A stretch of 56,688 nt of DNA from Xanthomonas phaseoli pv. phaseoli (GTDB lineage: Bacteria; Pseudomonadota; Gammaproteobacteria; Xanthomonadales; Xanthomonadaceae): NCBI GenBank assembly GCA_022749655.1, contig CP094245.1, forward strand, positions 1 through 56,688, in the 5' to 3' direction. The position numbers and the translations under genes were made by a program. Every line of letters starts with the position of its first letter. Positions within the stretch are counted from its first letter, which is position 1. Shown here piece by piece: positions 32,611 through 40,417 of the stretch. Below the pieces are notes generated by a model. That model saw nothing but the letters and a program-made list of their open reading frames with translations. It was not told the DNA's origin and did no database searches.

Positions 32611-34024
32611 GAGAACACCCGGTCAGTGCGCAGGATCCCCGGCACGGGTTCGGCGCGTGTGTAGGTGACCGGCTCCGTCTTGTACTTGGCCACCGGCAGA
32701 TTGCCTGGAAAGGCAAGAAAGCCTTCGAGGTTGGGCAAGGCCATGATCTCGGCGACCGATACGACCCGCTCGGTCTTGACCTCCTCATTCTCGCTGCGCG
32801 TGCCCATCTGTCCCCAGCGCCGGCTGGTGCCCTGCTTGCGTCGCATGACTTCGTGCTCGCCGAGCGCCTTGGATAGCCGGTCTGCGGTCTTTTCGCCCAT
32901 GCGTCCGACAGCCATCGCCACGGTGGTGCGGTGGTTGCTAAGCAGGGTCTCGGCCAGCTCGTCGCCGTAGATCCGGACCAGCTGCGTATAGGACTGGTAG
33001 CCCGTGACGACGCTGAGGCCTTTCTTGCGCCCCTTCGTCAAGGCATCGCCGAGCGTGGGCAACCGATCGAGCGATTCCAGCTCATCAAGGAACGTCCAGA
33101 TGCGTCGGCTGTGATCCACTGGCATTCCCAAGACCGACGTAAAAATCGTATCTACCCAGCACGAGATCATGGGATGCAGCGCCTCGCGCATGTTCTCGTC
33201 CCAGGTGATGAACAGGTTGCCGCCATTGGGGTCGGCGAGCCAATCGCGCAGGGAGAACGGACCATCGGGCATTTTCAGATGAGGCGACAGCTTATTGGAC
33301 AGGACGAACCGAACGCTGCTGGTCGCGCGCGTGTTGCCGGTGAACAGGGCTTGGGCAGCCGTTCCCTTCACGAAGGCCTCCAACTCCTCAACGGGGCGCT
33401 GGTTGGTCCAGCCGAACACGTCTCGCATGGTCGGCTGGCGGCTGGTGTTGAACAGCTTGCGGGCGACCTCGCGAAACAGCATGCGGCCATAGTCGTTCCA
33501 TTCCTCCGACTCGCTGCTGTCGGACGGCTGGATGATCGACTTGGCATAGCGCTCGAAGTCGTAGTCGTCTTGCATCTCGTTGAAGAAGTTCCAGCCCTCG
33601 GTGCGACTGTCGTAGGGGTTGAGGATCTTGTCTTTTCCAGGCCGGTAGAACGCGGATAGGAACTCTCCGTCAGGGTCGGTCACGACCATGCGGTCGCCGC
33701 GCTGCAGGAGGCCGAACATCATTTCCTTGAAAATTGTCGACTTGCCGGTCCCGGTCGCCCCGCCGATCGAGAAATGGGTGTTCTCGGCATCAACAGGGAC
33801 CGGAACGGCCGCGATGGTGATCTGCGTCAGCTGGCGGTTGGTGGTCTCCTGGCCAACTCCCGAGCGCTGGTCAGCTTGGTGCCGCGATAGAACTTGTCGA
33901 AGTGTGCGCCGGCGAAGACTGTTCGGTTGAGACGCACGATCAGCACGGCGATCACGATACCCAACACGACCCCAACCAGCAGGGCGCTCCATAACGGCCA
34001 CAACTCGAACGTGTTTTTGAACAA
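32607..34024 (-). CDS. trwB: Type IV coupling protein
   Basis: It links the relaxosome to the secretion channel. Start at 34024 (MFKNTFELWPLWSALLVGVV) with a membrane segment at residues 10-32. One base is missing near 33848 (GCCAGGAGACC), where ELAR should continue into ETTNRQLTQITIAAVPVPVD. After that come Walker A (GGATGTGKST), NPYDSRTEGWNFF, Walker B (RIWTFLDELESL) and VVTGYQSYTQL. About 470 residues once corrected, slightly shorter than R388 TrwB. It lies between the small membrane protein and trwC, as in R388. Confidence 0.88.
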
Positions 34025-34153
34025 CTAGGGCAGGCGTTGCCGCACGTCCTGGGGAGTGAAGCCGTAGACAGCTTTGGCGGTGATGAACCAGGCTGCGGCC
34101 GGGGTGAAAAGCAAGGCTGCAAATACGGCTTGGGCCTTCTGCTTGTCGTCCAT
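34025..34153 (-). CDS. Small membrane protein in the trw operon
   Basis: Forty-two codons, MDDKQKAQAVFAALLFTPAA then AWFITAKAVYGFTPQDVRQR. One membrane segment. It starts three bases after the trwA-like gene and ends one base before the trwB start, so it is clearly set in the operon. Similar short frames occur at this position in related plasmids, but I do not know a function. Confidence 0.6.
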   Translation of the reverse strand: MDDKQKAQAVFAALLFTPAAAWFITAKAVYGFTPQDVRQRLP

Positions 34154-34156
34154 CTC

Positions 34157-34495
34157 TTATCCTCGATTGACTGAATCAGAACTCCACACTTCCAAACCAA
34201 GGCGTTCAACCTCGGCCTGCGCCTGGCGCTGGGTATCGGGCTTGACGGTGAGCCGCATCATCAGCAGCAGCTCGGCCAGAATGGCAAGCTCTGCCCGGCT
34301 CATGCCGCCGGCGCCCATCCCGTCACCTGCGCCATGCTCGAGGCGATCGGCAATCACCTGCAGTAGTTCGCGGCTGTCATCAGCGCCTAAAAGCCGCGCT
34401 TTCGAGTAGTCGGTGACATTGAGGCCCGCATTGCTAGCTCGCTGCTCTATCTCGATCTTCTCGCGTTCGCTGCACCGAAAGGTAATGGATGCCAC
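34157..34495 (-). CDS. trwA: Relaxosome accessory protein, ribbon-helix-helix (TrwA/MobC-like)
   Basis: A protein of 112 residues. Residues 1-45 (ITFRCSEREKIEIEQRASNA, then GLNVTDYSKARLLG) form a ribbon-helix-helix domain typical of TrwA and MobC. The C-terminal part is helical (LAILAELLLMMRLTV). It should bind oriT, help TrwC nick it and repress its own operon. The palindrome CGTAAGAC-GCTT-GTCTTACG at 34563-34582 and the half sites near 34513 are natural targets, 70 bases upstream of the start. Confidence 0.75.
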   Translation of the reverse strand: MASITFRCSEREKIEIEQRASNAGLNVTDYSKARLLGADDSRELLQVIADRLEHGAGDGMGAGGMSRAELAILAELLLMMRLTVKPDTQRQAQAEVERLGLEVWSSDSVNRG

Positions 34496-34562
34496 AAATC
34501 CCGCCTTCGTTTTACGTTTGTCTTACGGCATAACCTAGCAAAATCAGAGAAAAATCAAGATA

Positions 34563-34582
34563 CGTAAGACGCTTGTCTTACG
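34563..34582. promoter_or_regulatory. Palindromic TrwA-type binding site
   Basis: CGTAAGAC (34563-34570) and GTCTTACG (34575-34582) around GCTT. Further TTTGTCTTACGG at 34517-34528 repeats one half. Confidence 0.65.
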
Positions 34583-34628
34583 CTTTTCTTCTGCTTATTT
34601 GAAAAACCGTAGGTTTTTCAATGCTTTA

Positions 34629-34670
34629 GCAGCGCGGAGCGTTGCGTATGGTGTATAGCCCACGGTTAAG
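34629..34670. other. Predicted nic site, R388-like
   Basis: GCAGCGC-GGA-GCGTTGC (34629-34645) forms a hairpin like R388 IR2 (one G-T pair). It is followed by TGCGTATGGTGTATAGCCC, close to the R388 TrwC site TGCGTATTGTCT/ATAGCCC. Nicking is predicted between 34654 and 34655. Confidence 0.7.
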
Positions 34671-34782
34671 GGCAAAACACCGGAAATGCTGATATCTAAA
34701 CGCGTTAAGGGACGCCAGGGACTCAAAAAGCGTCCGAACGCTGCCTAGTACGCGGAGCGTGCTAGGCCAAAGGACACGAATC

Positions 34783-34850
34783 GGACAGAGTGAGGACGGC
34801 TATAGGCTAGGTCTAGTTGACAGTGGGAAAGAAGTAGGACAGAGTTAGGA
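34783..34850. repeat. 14-bp direct repeat upstream of stbA
   Basis: GGACAGAGTGAGGA (34783-34796) and GGACAGAGTTAGGA (34837-34850), 54 bases apart, just upstream of stbA. StbA proteins bind direct repeats at this place; only two are seen here. Confidence 0.5.
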
Positions 34851-34878
34851 AACTTTGCAAGGTCAACAACGGAGGGTG

Positions 34879-35283
34879 ATGGATGTGGATGTCAATAAGC
34901 TGAAGCAGTCGATCACTGAACTCACTGGCGGCACAAAAGCGGCAAAGCTGCGCCGTGTGATGCCAGAGATCGAGGAGAAGCTAGACCAGGGCGTCCGACA
35001 TGAGGAAATCGTCGCGGCGCTGCACGCGGGTGGACTAGACGTCACGTTGGAAACCTTCCGCAAGACCCTCTACAGGTATCGCGCGCAACGGGCGGGCGGA
35101 ACCAAGGAGACCCCTCCAAAGGCGGTCAGGGCCACCACAGCGGACGGCAATCCGCAGGTCCGGGCAGATGCGCCTACGGAGGATTTAACGGCCGACGACG
35201 CGGCAGGCGATGCCCCGACATCAACGAGCTTTGACGACGCGCTCGACCGTCGCAAGCGCGACCAGGTGGGGAGTCATACCTGA
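34879..35283 (+). CDS. stbA: StbA-type plasmid segregation protein
   Basis: A protein of 134 residues from ATG at 34879 (MDVDVNKLKQSITELTGGTK), close behind a GGAGG; a TTG start eight codons upstream is also possible. The N-terminal domain (KAAKLRRVMPEIEEKLDQGV, then HEEIVAALHAGGLDVTLETF) is a helix-turn-helix as in R388 StbA, which positions plasmid copies for vertical inheritance and limits conjugation. The C-terminal half is polar and disordered-looking. First gene of a three-gene operon divergent from trw. Confidence 0.75.
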   Translation: MDVDVNKLKQSITELTGGTKAAKLRRVMPEIEEKLDQGVRHEEIVAALHAGGLDVTLETFRKTLYRYRAQRAGGTKETPPKAVRATTADGNPQVRADAPTEDLTADDAAGDAPTSTSFDDALDRRKRDQVGSHT

Positions 35284-35333
35284 CGCGCCGGAAGCCAATC
35301 ATCGGCAAGAAACGCACTACCTAGGAGCGAATA

Positions 35334-36035
35334 ATGAAGATTGCAGTGATCAATTTTTCCGGCAACACCGGCAAGTCCACAGTGTCAAAGCACCTGCTGT
35401 ATCCCCGTCTCAAGGACGCGGAATACATCGCGGTAGAGTCGATCAACGCTGACGAAGGCGAAGGCGAAGGCGATAGCGTGCGCGGCAAGCAATTCGGTGC
35501 CCTGCAAGAGCAGCTGCTGGTGATCGACTCGGCCGTCATCGATGTTGGCTCGTCCAACGTCGAGGATTTCGTGAAGCTCATGCGCCAGTACCGTGGGTCG
35601 CATGAAGATATGGACCTGTTTGTGATTCCGGCCGTCAAGGAAGCAAAGCAGATCAAGGACACGATCGCCACGATCCAGGCCCTGGCCGCGATGGGCGTGC
35701 CGGCGAAGAAGATCCGCGTGGTATTCAACAAGCTTGAGGCGGACGATACGGTCGAAGATGCCTTCTATCCCCTGATCGCGTTCCATCAGGACACGAAGTC
35801 CTTCACCTTGCGCCCTGCGGCGGCAATCCAGTATTCCGAGCTGTTCCAGCGCCTGCGCGCCTTGAACGTGACGATCGGTGAACTCGTCTCTGACACGACT
35901 GACTACAAGGCCCTCCTGCGCGAGGCCAAGACGCCGGAAGACAAGCAGGCGATCGCGGCCAAGATTTCGGCCAAGCGCCTAGCGGCGTCAGCTCAGGAAA
36001 ATCTGGATAGCGTGTTCGCTGTTTTGACCAAATAG
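35334..36035 (+). CDS. stbB: StbB-type ParA-like ATPase
   Basis: A protein of 233 residues with a ParA/MinD-type P-loop at the N-terminus (VINFSGNTGKSTVSKHLL) and DSAVIDVGSSNVEDF as Walker B region. In R388, StbB has an effect opposite to StbA and is needed for conjugation. Ribosome site TAGGAGCG lies eight bases before the start. Intact. Confidence 0.82.
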   Translation: MKIAVINFSGNTGKSTVSKHLLYPRLKDAEYIAVESINADEGEGEGDSVRGKQFGALQEQLLVIDSAVIDVGSSNVEDFVKLMRQYRGSHEDMDLFVIPAVKEAKQIKDTIATIQALAAMGVPAKKIRVVFNKLEADDTVEDAFYPLIAFHQDTKSFTLRPAAAIQYSELFQRLRALNVTIGELVSDTTDYKALLREAKTPEDKQAIAAKISAKRLAASAQENLDSVFAVLTK

Positions 36036-36049
36036 CCAAGGGGGCATCA

Positions 36050-36430
36050 ATGGCCGGACCGACTACACATCGGGAAGCCCTCATGGCGGAGCTACTGGGG
36101 GATGTCCAAGGCATCCTAGATCGGGTCGAGGCCCTGCAGGCCGCCATCCCCAAGACCGTCAAAGAGGCAAAGACAGAGCTGCAGGCGGCCGTCAAAGAGG
36201 GCAACGTGCATATCAACGAAGCGTGCGTGCGGCTTTCCCGGGTCATTGATCAGCAGACCAAGGACGCCGTCAAAGCCACACAAGCCGCCGCTGGTGAAGC
36301 TAGCGCGGCCGCACGGGAGCTACGATTGGCACGTGGACGATTGACCGCCCTGCTGACCGTGTTCGCCCTGGTGGGCGGAGGCGTTGGCGGAGCGGCGGTC
36401 TACCTGGCCATGCGGATGGCAGGCGGATAG
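36050..36430 (+). CDS. stbC: StbC-like membrane protein
   Basis: A protein of 126 residues. A long helical region rich in Ala and Lys (KEAKTELQAAVKEGNVHINE) is followed by one C-terminal membrane segment (LTALLTVFALVGGGVGGAAV). Third gene of the stb operon, 14 bases after stbB, where R388 has the poorly understood stbC. A terminator follows at once. Confidence 0.65.
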   Translation: MAGPTTHREALMAELLGDVQGILDRVEALQAAIPKTVKEAKTELQAAVKEGNVHINEACVRLSRVIDQQTKDAVKATQAAAGEASAAARELRLARGRLTALLTVFALVGGGVGGAAVYLAMRMAGG

Positions 36431-36431
36431 C

Positions 36432-36460
36432 AAAAGGGGCGGCCTGGCCGCCCCTTTTTC
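36432..36460 (+). terminator. Terminator of the stb operon
   Basis: AAAAGGGGCGGCC and GGCCGCCCCTTTTT form a strong stem with a short loop and T run. It works for both strands and also separates the antirestriction operon that comes from the right. Confidence 0.9.
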
Positions 36461-36474
36461 GCTTCTGCGCAGGT

Positions 36475-36789
36475 TTACATTACGAGTCCGAACCGTTCGG
36501 CCACGCTCGGCCCAGCTGGGGTAGAGGCTTCAGAGGCCATTGCGGTGGCCATCTCGACACTCACGTTCTCGATCGCGTAGCCCTCGGCTACAGCGCCTTC
36601 GTAGAGGCTGGCCAACGTCGGGAACTCTTCGAGACAGCAGCCGATCCATAACGCGTGATCTTCGCCCGATGATGCTGGGAACCCTTGGGCGAAATAAGTG
36701 CGAAGCATGCGGTCATAACCAATGGTGCCCGCCGGGTCGGCGCGGTGTTCATCGGCCAAGCTCCGGATAGTCGCGATATATCTGCTCAT
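36475..36789 (-). CDS. Unknown protein, third gene of the ardB operon
   Basis: A protein of 104 residues from Met at 36789 (MSRYIATIRSLADEHRADPA) with AGAGGA upstream. Acidic and helical; GEDHALWIGCCLEEFPTLAS is its most distinctive part. It follows the ArdB-like gene by 60 bases. No family recognised. Confidence 0.6.
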   Translation of the reverse strand: MSRYIATIRSLADEHRADPAGTIGYDRMLRTYFAQGFPASSGEDHALWIGCCLEEFPTLASLYEGAVAEGYAIENVSVEMATAMASEASTPAGPSVAERFGLVM

Positions 36790-36849
36790 TGTTGGATCCT
36801 CTTGGGGACACAATGAGGGCAGGTAGCCCCCTGCCCTCTGCCAGAATTT

Positions 36850-37299
36850 TTACCCGATGTGGTCGATGACCTGGTAAAGCATCTCAGCTTCGTTGTGCAT
36901 CGTCGCGAACGCGGCGAGATGATAGTAGCGCTCGATCATTCCATTTATGTCGTTCGGGTTGGCCAGAATCGTCGAATAATCGTTCAAGGCAAACATCGTC
37001 GCGACGATACCCGCCGCGTCGGCGGACAGCACAACAAAAATATCGCTCTTAGGAACTTTGAGGCATAGCGGCACACCCCATGACGGGGCCATGTAAAAGC
37101 CACCGTTCGACAACGAATAGAAGTGCCACTGGCAACCGCGAACACCCGGAGAGAGAAAATCCAGCCATGTGTAAACCCTCCGTTCACAGCTATGCCTGAT
37201 TGAACGATTTGTGCCGAAATGTGCTTCTGGAAACGAAGTGCGATCGATATCGGCAACACGTGTAGCAACAATCTGCGAGGGCATCGTTTTCACCCCCAT
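36850..37299 (-). CDS. klcA: ArdB/KlcA-type antirestriction protein
   Basis: A protein of 149 residues (or 144 from the second Met). It has the family core YSLSNGGFYMAPSWGVPLCL, then VVLSADAAGIVATMFALNDY and ERYYHLAAFATMHNEA. ArdB/KlcA proteins relieve type I restriction of the incoming plasmid in a new host by an indirect mechanism. The start overlaps the stop of the zinc-ribbon gene upstream (TAATG), so the two are translated together. The promoter module is at 37798-37841. Such genes are commonly leading-region or backbone genes of mobile plasmids. Confidence 0.88.
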   Translation of the reverse strand: MGVKTMPSQIVATRVADIDRTSFPEAHFGTNRSIRHSCERRVYTWLDFLSPGVRGCQWHFYSLSNGGFYMAPSWGVPLCLKVPKSDIFVVLSADAAGIVATMFALNDYSTILANPNDINGMIERYYHLAAFATMHNEAEMLYQVIDHIG

Positions 37300-37781
37300 T
37301 ACGAAAAACTCAGCGGCCGGCCTTGGGCCAGAGCGACCAGGTCGTCACGCGTCACCCATTCCGCCTTCGCCGGACCGGATATGGCTGTCATCGGCTCCGG
37401 CTCTACCGTCGACTCTTCAAACCGGTCTTCTTTCCAGAAACCCGGGTCGTTAACCACTTCTTCATAGGGATAGGGCGGGCGGTCGTCGTCGTCGTCGAAC
37501 TCGTAGTCTTCCTTGTTGCTGTCGCCATAACCGCAGTGAGCGCAAGACACATGCCAGTACGCATTGACCACACAACCCTCAACAGCTTCCCAGTCCATCC
37601 GGTGCGCAGTGCGCTGGCACTTCGGGCACTCGATTTCGTAATAACCATCCTCATCCAACTCCATCCACCCGGCTCGAAGCAACCTCCGTAAACAATCGTC
37701 ATGGTCATCTCCTGCAAGATTTGAGGAAGATCCCGACGCGGTTGCCGCCGCAGCTCGGGATATCGGAAAGTAATGGGACAT
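37299..37781 (-). CDS. Zinc-ribbon protein upstream of klcA
   Basis: A protein of 160 residues from Met at 37781 (MSHYFPISRAAAATA), with GGAAGGG seven bases before it. The longer frame to 37841 would include its own promoter. Cys pairs ECPKCQRTAH and HVSCAHCGYG should bind one zinc. An acidic run (EDYEFDDDDDRPPYPYEE) follows. The family is one often found next to antirestriction genes on plasmids; its job is unknown. First gene of a three-gene operon. Confidence 0.7.
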   Translation of the reverse strand: MSHYFPISRAAAATASGSSSNLAGDDHDDCLRRLLRAGWMELDEDGYYEIECPKCQRTAHRMDWEAVEGCVVNAYWHVSCAHCGYGDSNKEDYEFDDDDDRPPYPYEEVVNDPGFWKEDRFEESTVEPEPMTAISGPAKAEWVTRDDLVALAQGRPLSFS

Positions 37782-37797
37782 AAATACCCTTCCGACA

Positions 37798-37841
37798 GGA
37801 CAACTATAGGACAAAATAGAAAGAGTGTCAATAGATGTCAA
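37798..37841 (-). promoter_or_regulatory. Promoter and operator module of the klcA operon
   Basis: Minus strand: TTGACA (37826-37831), 17-base spacer, TATAGT (37803-37808). TTGTCC boxes flank the -10 with 11-bp period and a second TTGACA lies 10 bp upstream. The design is the same as at 4455-4499. Confidence 0.72.
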
Positions 37842-38323
37842 TACTTGTTGTATTGCATTCAGCTTCAGCTCCCTTCCCCGGCCACCGACAAGGCAAACGG
37901 GGTGTAGGGGCAGCGCCCCTACGGATAACGCTCCACACGCGCTGGGAACGCGTCGGCGCCATGGGGGTGATGATCCTTGGTGTTACCGCATCACCGCGTT
38001 AGCCACCCACTGAGAACCGCGTTTCGGCTTTTCGGTGGACGCCGCCAGGCGGCCACCGTGAGGCTCACGCGGCCGTCCACGCCTGATCCACAGCCAGCGC
38101 GCAGCGCTGCCCGTCGCCGTCGGGGATAGCTCCACCTATCCCCAGGCGTCGGGGAAGCTGTGCGGTCAGGGGTGGGCGGGCCTGCCGATTGCAGGTCGTC
38201 CTCGTCTTGTCCACGCAGCACGCACGGTGGGCAAGAGGTGGGCGAGCTGCTCGCCGGGTGTTGGCGCCGCCGGCGCCGGCAGCTGGCGATCGCACACGCT
38301 GGCCAGCACCAGCTGGCCGCCGA
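37842..38323. other. Intergenic stretch with two shared repeats
   Basis: No gene seen. It holds the GTAGGGGC hairpin block (37899-37931), whose other copy is at 26314, and the 161-bp block (38035-38195). Confidence 0.6.
38035..38195. repeat. 161-bp block shared with 6150-6310
   Basis: Same orientation, only a few differences, mostly in the first 35 bases. Confidence 0.8.
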
Positions 38324-38593
38324 TTAGAGCCACAGAACCATAGCGGCACCCATCAACATAGCCATAGCGCCACCTATCAGGACGATCACCCTGTCCTTGG
38401 TCAGCGTCATGCTTATGGGCATTAGGAAGAGCTGATTTCCGAGAAACGCGTGGCGGACGAAAATAGCAACGACCCCGCCAAGGAAGACGAAGAAGACCAT
38501 GAAGCAGCAACTCACAACTGCAGTGAAACAGCAACTCGCCACAGCGGACGCAACGCGGCGGAGGATGCGAGCACGGTTAGATGGCGATGCAGC
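38324..38593 (-). pseudogene. Membrane protein with 5' end cut by IS407-group copy E
   Basis: The frame is open from the IS border (SNRARILRRVASAVASCCFT) through two membrane segments to the stop at 38324 (GGAMAMLMGAAMVLWL). FLGNQLFLMPISMTL matches FLENQLFLTLSLPVA of the protein at 41683-42033, so the two are paralogues. The natural start lies beyond the IS. Confidence 0.5.
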
Positions 38594-38630
38594 GGTAATC
38601 CCCCACTTCTAGCGGTCGCCAGAAGTGGAG

Positions 38631-39458
38631 CTAAGCGGCCATCGCCAACTTCATGGCAGGCGTGATGCCGCCGAGCGCCATATTCGGACGCTCGTGGTTG
38701 TACGTCCATAGCCAGCGGGTGGCTTTGTCCTGCACCTGGTCGATGGTGTCGAACAGGGTTTGGGCGAGCCAGGCGTAGCGGATGGTGCGGTTGTAGCGTT
38801 CAACGTAGGCGTTCTGCTGTGGCTTGCCCGGCTGGATGTGCTCGACCCGGATGCCATGCCGCTGCGCCCAGGACAGCAACGCGCCACTGATGTATTCAGG
38901 GCCGTTGTCGCAGCGGATCACGGCGGGCTTGCCGCGCCACTCGATGATCTGCTCCAGCGATCGGATCACACGGGCTGACGGCAGCGACAGATCCACCTCG
39001 ATCCCCAGCCCCTCGCGATTGAAGTCGTCGAGCACATTGAACAGCCGGAAGCTGCGGCCGTCGGCCAACTGGTCGTGCATGAAGTCCATCGACCAGACCT
39101 GGTTGATAGCCTCCGGCACCGCCAGAGGCTCGGGCCGCTCACGCACCAGCCGCTTCCTCGGCTTGATCCGCAGGTTCAACTCCAGCTCGCGGTAGATCCG
39201 GTAGACCCGCTTGTGATTCCAGCCAAAGCCCTTCACGTTGCGCAGGTACAGGTAGCACAGGCCAAAGCCCCAGTCGCGATGGGCGGTCGTCAGGCGGACC
39301 AGCCAGTCGGCGATCCGGGCGTTCTGCTCGCTGGCCTTGGCCTGGTAGCGGAAGCAGGTCTCGCTCACCGCGAAGGCCTGGCAGGCGTGGCGGATGTTCG
39401 TACGCCCGCTCGTGACTGCCGATTGGGCCATCTCGCGTCGCTGAGATGGCCTCACCAT
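38631..39458 (-). CDS. IS407-group OrfB, copy E
   Basis: 275 codons, intact. Confidence 0.92.
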   Translation of the reverse strand: MVRPSQRREMAQSAVTSGRTNIRHACQAFAVSETCFRYQAKASEQNARIADWLVRLTTAHRDWGFGLCYLYLRNVKGFGWNHKRVYRIYRELELNLRIKPRKRLVRERPEPLAVPEAINQVWSMDFMHDQLADGRSFRLFNVLDDFNREGLGIEVDLSLPSARVIRSLEQIIEWRGKPAVIRCDNGPEYISGALLSWAQRHGIRVEHIQPGKPQQNAYVERYNRTIRYAWLAQTLFDTIDQVQDKATRWLWTYNHERPNMALGGITPAMKLAMAA

Positions 39459-39717
39459 TTTTTTGCGAGCGCTTCCTTCAGCAGGTCGGTATGAGCTGCG
39501 CCTCGGCGTACATCTTCTTGAGCCGGCGGTTCTCCTCCTCCAGCTCCTTCATGCGCGCGACCATGGACACGTCCATGCCGCCGAACTTGCTGCGCCACTT
39601 GTAGAACGTGGCCGAGCTGATGCCGTGCTCGCGGCACAGCTCCGGCACGGGCGCACCGGCCTGGGCCTGCTTGAGCACGGCGATGATCTGGCTGTCGGTA
39701 AAGCGGGACTTCTTCAT
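39453..39717 (-). CDS. IS407-group OrfA, copy E (one base short)
   Basis: As copy A, but one C is missing near 39491 (GGTATGAG instead of GGTACTGAG), which breaks the last 20 codons. Read error or mutation cannot be told apart here. Confidence 0.85.
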
Positions 39718-40417
39718 GGAACCTCCTCGGGAAAGGGGACGAGAAAATTCCACTTCTGGCGTCTGCTAATGGGCGGGGATTACCCGTCACGACTTGCAGC
39801 CAAAACTTGGCACCCTCGGCCTGCGCCAGCCATAGGCCCAGCACTTCCTTCTCGCCGCCCATGGTGATGCCGATGGCCAGGTACACCGCCTTGACCCGCA
39901 CCGCGCCCTCGCGCACTTTGACGTGGATGCAGTCCAGATAGACGATCGGATAGACCGGATCCAGTGGCCGCGCCTGCCACGCCTTGACCTCCTCGACGAC
40001 CGCATCGGTGACTGAGGAAATCAGACTCGGCGACACCTCGGTGCCGTACATCTCCTCCAGGTGCGACTGGATCTCGCGCACGGTCATGCCGCGCGCGTAC
40101 AACGACAAGATCTTGTCATCGAAGCCGGCCCAGCGGGTCTGGTGCTTGGGGATCAGCTGTGGCGCGAAGCTGCCGTGGCGATCACGCGGAATCTCGATCG
40201 GCAGCTCGCCGAACTCGCCCTTGAGCGTCTTGCGGCTGCGTCCGTTGCGCGTGTTGCCGGCCGCGTTGGCGACCGGCTCATGCTTGTCATGACCGAGGTG
40301 TTCGGTCATCTCCGCGTCCAGCGCCCGCTCCACCAACCGCTTGGTCAGCTGCTTGAGCAGGCCGTTCTCGCCGATCAGATCCTCGGGTTTGGTGTAGTTG
40401 ACCAACAGGCTGCTAAG

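Larger units (their letters stand above)
34496..34878. other. oriT: oriT region between trw and stb operons
   Basis: A gene-free divergent region. It holds the CGTAAGAC palindrome (34563-34582), a perfect GAAAAACC-GTA-GGTTTTTC hairpin (34601-34619), a nic-like site (34629-34670) and a 14-bp direct repeat before stbA. The layout matches the R388 oriT between trwABC and stbABC. Confidence 0.75.
38594..39784 (-). mobile_element. IS407-group element, copy E
   Basis: 1191 bp, the same type as C. Left flank CAGC, right flank CGTC. The right side abuts the middle of an IS256 transposase gene, whose other half is missing. Confidence 0.92.
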
